From: Pseudophaeobacter sp. EL27
GTDB lineage: Bacteria; Pseudomonadota; Alphaproteobacteria; Rhodobacterales; Rhodobacteraceae
Length of the DNA stretch: 64,000 nucleotides
Assembly (NCBI RefSeq): GCF_900313025.1
Contig: NZ_OMPQ01000010.1
Coordinates: forward strand, 1 to 64,000
Direction of reading: 5' to 3'
Made by a program: the position numbers and the translations under genes. This document shows positions 1 through 7,986 of this stretch, piece after piece (positions within the stretch are counted from its first letter, which is position 1; each line of letters begins with the position of its first letter). The notes under the pieces are model-generated. The model ran no database searches, was not told the origin of the DNA, and saw only the letters and a program-made list of their open reading frames with translations.

Positions 1-318
1 CCCTCTTACATCCGATCAGATAATGGCCCTGAGTTCATTGCTGAGGCCGTCAGAGGCTGGATCAAGGCTGTCGGGGCCAAGGCCGCATACATCGAGCCTG
101 GATCGCCATGGGAGAACGGATACTGCGAAAGCTTCAATGGGCGAATGAGGGATGAATTGCTGAACGGTGAAATCTTCTATTCGTTACGAGAGGCCCAGAT
201 CATTATCGAAAGCTGGAGAAAACACTACAACACCAAACGACCCCACAGTGCTCTGGGCTACCGCCCACCTGCGCCAGAGACCATCGTCCCGATGGACCAA
301 AGGCCAACCATGCACTAA
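1..318 (+). CDS. IS3-family transposase (OrfB), C-terminal fragment cut by the window edge
   Basis: Open from base 1 to TAA at 316-318, 105 residues visible. This is the end of an rve-type DDE integrase catalytic domain: SDNGPEF carries the second catalytic Asp, and [12 protein letters not shown] carries the catalytic Glu. The tail [18 protein letters not shown] is the typical IS3-family C-terminus (IS407/ISRso-like subgroup). OrfA and the left end lie upstream of the window. The right terminal repeat follows 10 bases after the stop. The reading frame has no internal stop, so the visible part could be functional. Confidence 0.93.
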   Translation, partial: PSYIRSDNGPEFIAEAVRGWIKAVGAKAAYIEPGSPWENGYCESFNGRMRDELLNGEIFYSLREAQIIIESWRKHYNTKRPHSALGYRPPAPETIVPMDQRPTMH

Positions 319-328
319 CTTTCAATTT

Positions 329-352
329 GGACCACTCAAGTGGGGCTGCTCA
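329..352 (+). repeat. Right terminal inverted repeat of the IS3-family element
   Basis: On the minus strand this end starts TGAGCAGCCCC and continues to GTGGTCC. A matching end is found at 9660-9684, which supports both calls. The outermost TGA forms the stop codon of the neighbouring leftward gene. The 4-bp target duplication expected for this subgroup cannot be checked because the left end is outside the window. Confidence 0.7.
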
Positions 353-1246
353 AAAGGACGCATCCGCATCTGCAGCATCAAAGAGTTCGGTGAAATTGGT
401 ATAGCCCGGCTTGTTATTTACCCCCACGGTTTCATTGGTGTAGGCCACCGCGTTAGGCCAGCTGCTATCATCAAAATCGGCAGTCATCCAATCTACTGGT
501 AGATCCCAATAAGCCGCAGAAAACGCGCGGCCATCGCTGGCTGCAGCCGTGCTGCAGGAAGAGCTGTCGCGGATCTGGCCCTCTGCGACAAGACAGTCCC
601 GGTCCTTCAAAGGGCTGACGTAGAAGGTTTGAGCGCGCCAGTCTGTATCGGTAATGGCGATAATCTCACCGCTGGCATCCTGCAGCTGCATTACCAGGCC
701 CGCGTCGCCGGGGTAATAGCTGGATCCCCGTCCCGCTTCTGAACCGAGGCCCAGGTTTTCTTCCCAATCGACCCCCATGATGGCCAGGTTCAGCGGACGC
801 TCGGCCGTGAATTTTACCACGCTTGCATTGAAGGGCGTGAATGGCACGGAATCCACGGCGATCAATTGCCCGTTCACATAGAGCTCAAAATAATTGTCGC
901 CAAAGAAATAAGCGGTAAAGGCCTCTGTGCCGCCTGCATCAAATGTCTGGATAGCGTCAAGATCGATATCGCTGAGCGCGTCAGGTTTAATCCCGGCGCA
1001 GGCATTGTAGAGATCTGGCGCATGGGGCCCTGTCTGATAATGAGTCGCTGCTGGTACGGTGCGGACTGCGCCATCCTCGGAGGTGATTTCCCCGACTGCG
1101 CTAGGGCGAGACCGAGGTCCGCAATCGATCAAGCCTTCAATGATTGTCTTTGCCGGGCCGGTTGAAAAGCTGACCTCCTGGGCAAAGGTCGGCGCGGCAC
1201 TGAGCGTTGTGGTGGCTGCTGCCAGAATGTAGCCAGTAAATTTCAT
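350..1246 (-). CDS. Secreted protein of unknown function, C-terminus cut off by the IS insertion
   Basis: 298 residues from ATG at 1246, preceded by AGGA 8 bases upstream. The longer in-frame extension from 1390 lacks a signal peptide at its N-terminus and runs into the lectin gene. Residues 1-22 (MKFTGYILAAATTTLSAAPTFA) are a clear Sec signal peptide. A middle segment (NYFELYVNGQLIAVD) resembles galactose-binding-like jelly-roll folds, but I do not recognise a named family. Paired Cys residues suit a periplasmic or extracellular protein. The frame runs to the base before the IS right end and stops on the TGA that begins the IS, so the original C-terminus is missing. It is last in a leftward operon with the lectin and DUF1566 genes. 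Confidence 0.8.
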   Translation of the reverse strand: MKFTGYILAAATTTLSAAPTFAQEVSFSTGPAKTIIEGLIDCGPRSRPSAVGEITSEDGAVRTVPAATHYQTGPHAPDLYNACAGIKPDALSDIDLDAIQTFDAGGTEAFTAYFFGDNYFELYVNGQLIAVDSVPFTPFNASVVKFTAERPLNLAIMGVDWEENLGLGSEAGRGSSYYPGDAGLVMQLQDASGEIIAITDTDWRAQTFYVSPLKDRDCLVAEGQIRDSSSCSTAAASDGRAFSAAYWDLPVDWMTADFDDSSWPNAVAYTNETVGVNNKPGYTNFTELFDAADADASF

Positions 1247-1340
1247 GGGATGCGTCCTGTCGTTCGCTGCGCTACGCGCCGTGTTGGCCCAATCAACAGT
1301 CCTGCTGATCGGGCCACTGAGAGTGATTGAAGCAGGCGAT

Positions 1341-1871
1341 TTATTCGCTGCGAACCGCCCAGGTTTGGTAGTCTGCCAGACTGTCGTCACAGGTCTCGAG
1401 CGACAGGTTCTTGATCTGGTTGGTTTTGCTGCGCCCGAACCGGGTATCTTCGGCTAGTGTCAGGCACATCTCAGGTGCAGAGGCGGGGCTGATGGCACCT
1501 TCTCCTGCAAAGGTAAACGACTGTGCAGCGCTGCCGTCACAGGTTGCCAACTCAATGGACGTGCCGGCTTCAACCGAAGAGTATTCGGCACAGACATCGA
1601 ATTTTGTCATGTAGAGCACGCCATCCGCGAATTTGGCGGTGTCAAAGACCTGATCAACACCAAGTTCGCCCAGCGGGCTGTAGCAGGTATGCCCCTGAAG
1701 GCCGCTTTCGGGTTTAGCGTCCCAGCCTTTGGCACCGCCAATGTCCAGGCAGTAGCCGTTTTGAATATTGTCCAGCTTGTCCGTCAAATAGATCTCAACC
1801 GGATCGGCATGCGCGGCGACAGCAGACAGGAAAGTTACCGCAACCGCGGCATTCAGCAGATGTTTCATCAT
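1341..1871 (-). CDS. Secreted ricin-type beta-trefoil (ricin B) lectin-like protein
   Basis: 176 residues. The N-terminus MMKHLLNAAVAVTFLSAVAAHA is a signal peptide ending in AHA. The mature part is about one beta-trefoil: NGYCLDIGG, FDVCAEYSS, ASIELATCDGSAAQSF-like and MCLTLAEDTR segments give the repeated C-x-D/L and Q-x-F/W pattern of ricin B domains, which usually bind carbohydrate. Six Cys could form disulfides. A second ATG at 1868 is an alternative start. It lies 73 bases after the DUF1566 gene and 94 before the truncated secreted gene, so the three are probably co-transcribed. Confidence 0.78.
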   Translation of the reverse strand: MMKHLLNAAVAVTFLSAVAAHADPVEIYLTDKLDNIQNGYCLDIGGAKGWDAKPESGLQGHTCYSPLGELGVDQVFDTAKFADGVLYMTKFDVCAEYSSVEAGTSIELATCDGSAAQSFTFAGEGAISPASAPEMCLTLAEDTRFGRSKTNQIKNLSLETCDDSLADYQTWAVRSE

Positions 1872-1944
1872 AGGTTTGTCCGTTGATAGGTTTGGAATTA
1901 AGGCGCTGCGGCCTATTTTTGGCCGCAGCGGGTCACAGCCGGTT

Positions 1945-3165
1945 TCAACGCAGGCAGCGCACCAGATTGTCCGACCGATTGTAGTCGCAAGCGTTGACAG
2001 AACAGGTGGTATCTTCGGTCATGCCCTGGCCAGTAAGTGTCTTGATTGACGAACGCTGCGCCCCTGCGCCGTGCCAATCGGTATATTCGACCTGGTCTCC
2101 GGCCTTGCTCAGGGCTTTGCCAAAGGCAATCACGTTGGCATAGTTTTTGAAATCGCCAAATGTGGTGCTGGTCCAGAAATCAAGGCTTTCTGCATCCTGA
2201 GTGATGCCAAAGATGCTATCGTCAATCGCGGGAAAGCTGGTGCGGTTATAATCGGCGATGCTTTGCAGTTCCTTTGAATTGGGCAGGTACCAGTCGCTAT
2301 GGCCGCCCAGGTCAAGCGCTTCGCAATAGGCCAGTGCCTCGGCCCATTCGCGACGGGTGCCGTCATCGCTCAGCTGCCACATATGACCCGTGGCGCTCTC
2401 CGTCACGGTACCATCGCCATTGTTGGTAAAGCTGTTCACGCCGTAGATGCCTTCGTCGCCGCTAACACAACGGATGTAATTGCCGGGTGCCTTGCCATCC
2501 GCAGGCCCGTTGGGCAGACCGCTGCTGATCGCAGGTCCGCCGCTGTAAAAATCAAGACCGGTGCCGTAGGCTTTGATATGACCGTCGGCAAAGTTAAAGC
2601 CAAAGGTGCCCTGGTTGCGTTCGTTCATAACCGGGCCTTTCACATAGAGCGTGCTGCTCCAGTATTGTCCGGCAAAAGGCAGCCCTTTGGGGTATTCAAA
2701 GTCAAACACAGTGGTGTCGAGATAGGGTCGTGCCTTGCCTTCTTCGGGTTTCAGCAATTCGCCGCGAAAATCCGCCAGAGAATACAGCTCCTTGATTGTT
2801 GGCACGCGCCAGTCCCTGCGCGCCCCAAGGTCCAAAGCGGCGCAATAGGACAAAGCCTCACCATATTGCAGCCGGTTGAACTGGGGCGTTTTCTGCCACA
2901 GCAGACCCGTGTTGTCGTCTTGTACTGTGCCGTCCCTTTGGTCAGCATAGGCGGTTGCCAAGCCCGCGCGCTGGCTGTCCTGACCGGACAAGGGTGCGCC
3001 TGGGGTGGGGCAGCTGATCACATCACCGCCCAGGTCAAAACAGCTGTCCTGCATCGTGTCCACAATGGGATAGGTCAGGCTCTGGGCCACAACGGGATGA
3101 AACGACACAACGGAGAGTGCAGTTGCAAGGCATATGGCGGTGGGATGGTTTGAAAGCGGTATCAA
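1945..3165 (-). CDS. Secreted protein with two DUF1566 (Lcl C-terminal) domains
   Basis: 406 residues if started at TTG 3165, which is preceded by AGGA at 8 bases and gives a signal peptide (about 27 residues, ending VVAQ). The frame is open up to 3300 without an ATG, so the start is uncertain. Two tandem DUF1566 repeats are visible. The first has GLLWQKTP, DWRVPTIKELYSL, YWSST and YIRCVSG. The second has GHMWQLSDDG, DWYLPNSKELQSI, FWTST and a terminal LVRCLR. DUF1566 domains occur in surface and adhesin-like proteins such as the C-terminus of Legionella Lcl. It is first in the operon with the lectin gene, which points to a cell-surface or extracellular binding role. Confidence 0.78.
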   Translation of the reverse strand: MIPLSNHPTAICLATALSVVSFHPVVAQSLTYPIVDTMQDSCFDLGGDVISCPTPGAPLSGQDSQRAGLATAYADQRDGTVQDDNTGLLWQKTPQFNRLQYGEALSYCAALDLGARRDWRVPTIKELYSLADFRGELLKPEEGKARPYLDTTVFDFEYPKGLPFAGQYWSSTLYVKGPVMNERNQGTFGFNFADGHIKAYGTGLDFYSGGPAISSGLPNGPADGKAPGNYIRCVSGDEGIYGVNSFTNNGDGTVTESATGHMWQLSDDGTRREWAEALAYCEALDLGGHSDWYLPNSKELQSIADYNRTSFPAIDDSIFGITQDAESLDFWTSTTFGDFKNYANVIAFGKALSKAGDQVEYTDWHGAGAQRSSIKTLTGQGMTEDTTCSVNACDYNRSDNLVRCLR

Positions 3166-3309
3166 CGGAGTGGTCCTAGCATCAGTCAGTGCGAATAGGG
3201 GCGATATGAGGCCTCTCCCCACAACATTCGTCCGCGCCGCTAAGCTCGTACCTTTGATTTGGCGGTGCTGACCCGCTTTGTCAGCACTTATTGCCCCCAA
3301 AGGGGCGGG

Positions 3310-4449
3310 TCATCTCAGCTGGCGGCGGTACTGCGAAGGCGTCATACCTGTCAGCTGCTTAAACGCCGCATTGAAGGGGGATTTGGAGTTGAACCCAGAA
3401 GCGTAGGCGAGTTCAAGAAGCGTTGCATTTGCATTCTCAGGGCTCTCCATCGCCTGCTTTATGGCCGCGATCCGGTATTCATTCACAAAGATATAGAAGC
3501 TCTTCTCATGCCGTGTGCTGATGACTTCGGTCAGGTGATGGCGTGGAACTGACATCTGTTTTGCCAGGTCTGTGATGGTCAAATCGGCTGACAAGTAGGG
3601 GCGCGCCGTTTTCATATAGGCTTCAAGTCGTGTCAAAATACGCTCTGCCCGTTCCTCTGTGAGGCCCGAGCGACTGTAGCGCTTTTTGCTATCCTCAGAG
3701 CCGCCCTGTGGCTCCGTCAAGATGGGCTCAGGGTCCTGCGGATCCGACCTATCCTGAGCGCTGGGTTCCTGTTTGTGGTCAAACACCTGATTTTGCCGCA
3801 GACCATAAAAGCTCAAACCAAATAGAATTGCGATTTTTGCAGGCAGATGCACATGCAACACCGCAGGCAAAGACAGAAGTGACCCCAGAAACAGCAACAA
3901 TGAAACAGCCGAAAAACCGGCGATCAGCCAGAACAGCCATTTAAGCGTGACACGATTGGGAAGATTGGAAAAATGCTGATTTACCTTCAAACCATGCTGC
4001 GACAGACGTTGCGCGACCGCCCAAGAATAGGACAGGATCAACACGAGATTGACCGCCCCGACTAGGCGTGTACTGGTGTCAAAAACCATGTGATCGGGGT
4101 TGGGCAATGGAGGAGCCAAACCTGTCACAATCTGAACCAAGCTCACCAAAGAAAATGGCAGAAAATGCATCAGGTCCTGTCGTGAAATACGGCTGATTGC
4201 TCCAGTGACTGCGCGAACATAGAGCCACATGAACGGCCCATAGGTCAGGGGGTAGATCAGATCAGATTGCAGGATGGGAACATGCAGATCAGGCCAAAGG
4301 TGCATGGCCAAAATGTCAATCATGGGAAGCGCAATAAAGATCATCCAAGCGGCCAGGACCAGATCACTCAGTGCGCGTTTCGGTTTGGAGGCCAGAAAGA
4401 CAGTAGTAAACAGCGCTTGCACAACACCGACGACAAATAGGTATTCCAT
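3310..4449 (-). CDS. AraC-family transcriptional regulator with seven-helix membrane N-terminal domain
   Basis: 379 residues from ATG 4449. ATG 4476, with GGAG 11 bases upstream, is an equally possible start; the frame is open to 4617. The N-terminal ~215 residues are hydrophobic with about seven membrane spans (starting EYLFVVGVVQALFTTVFLA). The C-terminal ~100 residues are an AraC helix-turn-helix pair (LTITDLAKQMSVPRHHL and LLELAYASGFNSKSPFNAAF, ending GMTPSQYRRQ). Such proteins are thought to sense a ligand in the membrane and regulate adjacent genes, here probably the DUF1566/lectin operon. A short GCCCC/GGGGC hairpin sits just past the stop at 3293-3306. Confidence 0.85.
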   Translation of the reverse strand: MEYLFVVGVVQALFTTVFLASKPKRALSDLVLAAWMIFIALPMIDILAMHLWPDLHVPILQSDLIYPLTYGPFMWLYVRAVTGAISRISRQDLMHFLPFSLVSLVQIVTGLAPPLPNPDHMVFDTSTRLVGAVNLVLILSYSWAVAQRLSQHGLKVNQHFSNLPNRVTLKWLFWLIAGFSAVSLLLFLGSLLSLPAVLHVHLPAKIAILFGLSFYGLRQNQVFDHKQEPSAQDRSDPQDPEPILTEPQGGSEDSKKRYSRSGLTEERAERILTRLEAYMKTARPYLSADLTITDLAKQMSVPRHHLTEVISTRHEKSFYIFVNEYRIAAIKQAMESPENANATLLELAYASGFNSKSPFNAAFKQLTGMTPSQYRRQLR

Positions 4450-5206
4450 CCTGAACCGAGCAGCCTTCTGACACATGTTTCGCAGGTCTCCAGCTAACAC
4501 TCTAAACGCAGCGTGGCAAATCAACGACACGTGTAAGAGAAAAGGGCGATCCTCAACGAAAAACGCAACTGAAAACCAGTGTCGCCAGCATTCAATGGAA
4601 GCAGCTATCGTCTGCAATCCGGCCGACCTACATGAGTATCTGACGTAGGTGAGAGCCAGAGCGAAAATCAGCTTCGGGCTGGGAGCGGTTTATTGGTACT
4701 TTGGACTTGCTGTAATCCGGCAGCCGCACCGCCGCACGTCTGCTACGTTTCCCTTGTAGATATCGATTTCACTGGCTAGCTCAGAGCATGCCTCAGACTT
4801 ACGAACGCAAAGTTGACTGACCTGCTCCTCTGGAACGTTCCGCAGAGTGTCAGCTCGGGCAGACAATGGATTCGCACATGTAGCGAATGGCGGCTATTTA
4901 GGCTGCAGCCGCAGCAACGTTGCATCGTGTCGAGAGGAGGCTTTGCGCCGAAAGCACGACTTTGCAAAGTACACTATCTGCGCATAGCCGCGGTTGCCCA
5001 TGCGCCGCGATGCTCACGCGAACCTTCAAAGGCAATGGATGACTGCTGTCAGCCCTTCCCGGACATTGGTTCGGAGGCCGGTCGCCTTGACCCTTCAGCA
5101 GTTTGGGCGGAAAACGGACCTTCGCTGCGCAACGATCGCGATATGAATTAAAGTGTGAAAGCAGACATCAATAGATGGAGGCATGGTTTCAAGAACTTTC
5201 AGGGCG
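4450..5206. other. Intergenic region without a supported gene
   Basis: About 750 bases. Frames across 4813-5151 and 5155-5346 are open but have no ribosome site, no recognisable domain and odd composition, so I do not call them. The stretch includes a degenerate element (4940-4994) that recurs at 9485-9539. The AraC promoter should lie around 4450-4650. Confidence 0.6.
4940..4994 (+). repeat. Degenerate non-coding element, copy 1 (direct repeat of 9485-9539)
   Basis: 55 bases that align without gaps to 9485-9539, about 40 of 55 identical by eye. The shared cores are CTTTGCAAAG and CTGCGCATAGC. Both copies have the same orientation and bracket the LysR-to-VOC gene cassette. Function unknown; it may be the remains of a mobile element or of a transposition scar. 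Confidence 0.55.
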
Positions 5207-6103
5207 CTATATTGGCTTCCGTGCTGCCAATGCTTGCGAAAATGCGTCGGCCAAGGCGCGCACGCGCCGTGGTTGTGCGCGGCCCGGGGGGAACATCATT
5301 TGAAGCGGATTGGGCGGCGGTGCAAAAGCTTCAAGCAGAGCGATAAGTTTGCCTGACCCTACGTCTCCGATGACATCAAGTTCTGACTTCAAAATAATCC
5401 CATGCCCGTCCAGCGCCCATCTCCGGACCAGTGATCCGTCGTTCACGGTCTTGTTGCCGCGCACGGTTACGGCTTGCTGTTTCTTGCCTGATCCAAAGCG
5501 CCAGACGTTGTCGAGGGTCGTTCCAAACCGCATGATCAGACAGTTGTGCTTGCCCAAATCAGCAGGTGTTTGTGGCGCGCCATGTCGTGCAATGTAGGAT
5601 GGCGCGGCACAAGCGATGCGGCGGAAATGGCCGAGTTTACGCGTGCGCAGGGTGCTGTCCGTTACGGCACCAAACCGCAAAGCCAGATCGAATCCTTGGC
5701 CGACAATATCGACATAGCCATCTGACAGCAGCAGCTCGATTGAGATTGCGGGATGATCTGCGGTGAAGGTCGATATCACGTCCGACACGATGCTGCGGCC
5801 AATGTCGATTGGCGCGCTGACACGGATGGAGCCAGACAAGGTTTCGGCCCCGTGCCGGATGCGTGTTTCAAGATCTTCGATCTCCCCCAGCACGACCTTG
5901 GCCCCGCTGAGCAAGGTGCGTCCTTCGTCTGTTAAGCTAAGCGAGCGTGTTGTCCGGTTGAACAGAACCACGCCGTAATGGGCCTCAAGTGCTGCCAAAC
6001 GTTCGGAAACCGTGGTCGCCGAAAGCCCAACCTCGCGCCCTGCGGCGACGAGACTTCCCTTTTCGGTGATGGTCAAAAACAGTCGTATGTTATCGATCAG
6101 CAT
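5207..6103 (-). CDS. LysR-family transcriptional regulator
   Basis: 298 residues from ATG 6103; ATG 6127 is also in frame. The N-terminal winged helix-turn-helix (residues ~1-60) shows FLTITEKGSLVAAGREVGLSATTVSERLAALE, typical of the AaeR/YafC-like branch (SLTDEGRTLL follows). Residues ~85-295 form the substrate-binding domain (SGSIRVSAPIDIGRS, ending in SQALAARKPI). It is transcribed divergently from the monooxygenase-to-VOC genes, so it most likely controls them and itself. A T-N11-A type palindrome lies at its start (6124-6136). The inducer is unknown. Confidence 0.9.
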   Translation of the reverse strand: MLIDNIRLFLTITEKGSLVAAGREVGLSATTVSERLAALEAHYGVVLFNRTTRSLSLTDEGRTLLSGAKVVLGEIEDLETRIRHGAETLSGSIRVSAPIDIGRSIVSDVISTFTADHPAISIELLLSDGYVDIVGQGFDLALRFGAVTDSTLRTRKLGHFRRIACAAPSYIARHGAPQTPADLGKHNCLIMRFGTTLDNVWRFGSGKKQQAVTVRGNKTVNDGSLVRRWALDGHGIILKSELDVIGDVGSGKLIALLEAFAPPPNPLQMMFPPGRAQPRRVRALADAFSQALAARKPI

Positions 6104-6123
6104 TAAACGAATTTCTCGGATTA

Positions 6124-6136
6124 TCATTTCGAATGA
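6124..6136. promoter_or_regulatory. Possible LysR operator (T-N11-A palindrome)
   Basis: TCATTTCGAATGA has perfect 5-bp arms and fits the T-N11-A rule. It lies between the LysR start and the divergent monooxygenase gene. Prediction from position and symmetry only. Confidence 0.4.
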
Positions 6137-6207
6137 AGTCTGTTTATCCGTAAATACCTGCGATGTATATGTTTATCATCAGAACAGAAATTCGAAGGAA
6201 CAACCCA

Positions 6208-6498
6208 ATGTCCAAGCTTACAATCGTCGCCAACATCACAGCCAACGCAGACAAAATCGAACTGGTCAAAGCCGAGCTTTTGAAGCTGGTTCCGATCACC
6301 CGCGCCGAAGAGGGCTGCATCAACTACGACCTGCACCAGGACAACGAAAACCCAGCGCATTTCATGTTTTATGAAAACTGGGAAAGCCGTGAGCTGTGGC
6401 AGACACACATGAGCGCGCCGCACCTCGCGGCCTATATGGAAGCCACTGACGGTGCTGTTGCCGAATTCATTCTGCACGAGATGTCTCACATCGACTGA
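6208..6498 (+). CDS. Antibiotic biosynthesis monooxygenase-domain protein (ABM/YgiN-like)
   Basis: 96 residues, from ATG 6208 with AAGGA 8 bases upstream (the upstream ATG at 6163 has no such site). It is a full-length single ABM ferredoxin-fold domain: SKLTIVANITANADK, AEEGCINYDLHQDNENP, HFMFYENWESRELWQTH and a C-terminal HLAAYM. Family members are small dimeric, cofactor-free quinone or aromatic oxygenases such as YgiN. It is the first gene rightward of the LysR regulator, and a quinone-oxidoreductase-like gene lies in the same cassette, so handling of a reactive quinone or carbonyl compound is plausible. Confidence 0.9.
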   Translation: MSKLTIVANITANADKIELVKAELLKLVPITRAEEGCINYDLHQDNENPAHFMFYENWESRELWQTHMSAPHLAAYMEATDGAVAEFILHEMSHID

Positions 6499-6527
6499 GC
6501 CACGTTACACCAACCGGAGACCGCATC

Positions 6528-6689
6528 ATGAAATCGACCCACGCCACCCCAGTCCATGTCCAGCCAAAAGACTTGAAACGCCCAGTGGCGCGGCTGTCGC
6601 CACATGACCTGGCTGGAATCCGGAGCCATGGCTCGGCGGCATCCGCCGTCGAACTGGCCGGGTGGTTACGACGCATCTTTCGCAAGTAA
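6528..6689 (+). CDS. Small protein of 53 residues, unknown function
   Basis: ATG 6528 has GGAGA 7 bases upstream and the frame stops at TAA 6687-6689. It begins 29 bases after the ABM gene and lies within the rightward cassette. The sequence is basic, with N-terminal MKSTHATPVHVQPKD and C-terminal ELAGWLRRIFRK, which could form an amphipathic or membrane-associating helix. No family recognised. The good ribosome site and operon position are the only support. Confidence 0.5.
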   Translation: MKSTHATPVHVQPKDLKRPVARLSPHDLAGIRSHGSAASAVELAGWLRRIFRK

Positions 6690-6824
6690 CCCTCCGAGCA
6701 ACCAACACGAAAACCCTTTCCCGTGAATATCAGAAATCAGGCACTTGCTTGCCAGATCACGGGGGAGGTGTGCCCTACGCTGCCCCATTCCTAAATCCCA
6801 TTCGCATCCCTGAAAGGCGCCCCC

Positions 6825-7922
6825 ATGACACCGACAAAACTGCTTACATCCGCGTTTGCATTGTCCTTCGCATTCGCCACGCAAACATCTGCGGACACCA
6901 TCGCTGATCTGACGACCTTTGCGCAAATAAGCGACACGCGCCCCGGCAACATCACTGTGACACCCGACAACCGCGTCATTATCACTCAGCAGCCGTTGGA
7001 TGGTCCGAAATTGCGGGTTGTTGAAGTTCTTGAAGACGGCGCGAAGGTTCCGTTCCCAACGCAGGACTGGGCCGACGGCCCCGAAACTGGCGAAGTTGGT
7101 ATTGCTGGCTCGATCGGGATCAAGTCAGACGCAAACGGCATCGTTTGGATCCTCGATATGGGCGGAGCCGACAGCGCGCCGAAACTGGTCGGTTGGGACA
7201 CACAAGCCGATGCATTGCATAAGATCATCGACATTCCGCCCGACGTTGTGACCCCGATTTCTTTCCTTCAGGACTTCGCCCTCGATGAAGAACGCGGCCA
7301 GATCTACATCGCCGACATGACCTTCACGGCACCTGCGTCCGACCTGAAGCCCGTGTTTATTGTGATCGATATTGAAACAGGTGCGGCCCGCCGCGTGTTG
7401 GAGTCCACGGCACGTTTCATGCCTTCTGACGAAGATGTGGAAATCGACGGCAATCTTGTCGGGTTCAAAGACGCGGACGGTAACGCCAACCCATGGCACC
7501 TGTCGATGAACGCTATCTCAATCGATCCGACATTTGAAAATGTCTACTTCGGTACAATGAATGGCCGCGATATCTTGTCCATACCGGCTGCTGCCTTGGC
7601 GGACGCGTCACAAGACGACGCCGCGCTGGCCGCACAGATCACCCGCTACGGCGAAAAAGGCCCAAATGACGGCTTTATCATCGACGGCGAGGGCCGCGTG
7701 TTCTCTGGCGATGTGACCCGCAACGCCGTGACGGTCTCTACACCCGACAGCTTTGAGGTCTTCGCACAAGATGACACACTGTTGCGTTGGGCTGATGGCT
7801 TTGCCTTCGCACCTGACGGCACACTTTATATCGTCGCCAACCAGTTGCACACGCATCCCGCATTGAACATGGGCGAAGACGGCAGCGACCACGCCTATGT
7901 CATTCTGACAACCCAACCGTAA
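6825..7922 (+). CDS. Secreted yellow/major royal jelly (MRJP)-family beta-propeller protein
   Basis: 365 residues with a signal peptide (MTPTKLLTSAFALSFAFATQTSA). The mature part is a single MRJP/yellow domain: RPGNITVTPDNRVIIT, IKSDANGIVWILDMGG, FALDEERGQIYIADM, NPWHLSMNAISIDPTFENVYF and a final GTLYIVANQLH. Bacterial members are related to L-dopachrome-tautomerase-like proteins, but their substrates are largely unknown. It is probably periplasmic. It lies between the small ORF and the MDR oxidoreductase. Enzyme activity is not shown by the sequence; a binding-protein role is possible. Confidence 0.88.
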   Translation: MTPTKLLTSAFALSFAFATQTSADTIADLTTFAQISDTRPGNITVTPDNRVIITQQPLDGPKLRVVEVLEDGAKVPFPTQDWADGPETGEVGIAGSIGIKSDANGIVWILDMGGADSAPKLVGWDTQADALHKIIDIPPDVVTPISFLQDFALDEERGQIYIADMTFTAPASDLKPVFIVIDIETGAARRVLESTARFMPSDEDVEIDGNLVGFKDADGNANPWHLSMNAISIDPTFENVYFGTMNGRDILSIPAAALADASQDDAALAAQITRYGEKGPNDGFIIDGEGRVFSGDVTRNAVTVSTPDSFEVFAQDDTLLRWADGFAFAPDGTLYIVANQLHTHPALNMGEDGSDHAYVILTTQP

Positions 7923-7986
7923 TCAAACATCGCGCGGCGTCCAACATAGATGCCGCGCAATTCCCCTTCACATTCGGAGAAGAGAC

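Noticed and set aside
4813-5151. 112-residue ORF upstream of the LysR gene
   Set aside because: No ribosome site; it covers the degenerate 55-base repeat, which also appears in a non-coding gap at 9.5 kb, and shows no protein-like conservation between the two copies.
6163-6207. Upstream ATG start for the ABM monooxygenase
   Set aside because: The extension is polar and poorly conserved-looking, while ATG 6208 has AAGGA at the right spacing.
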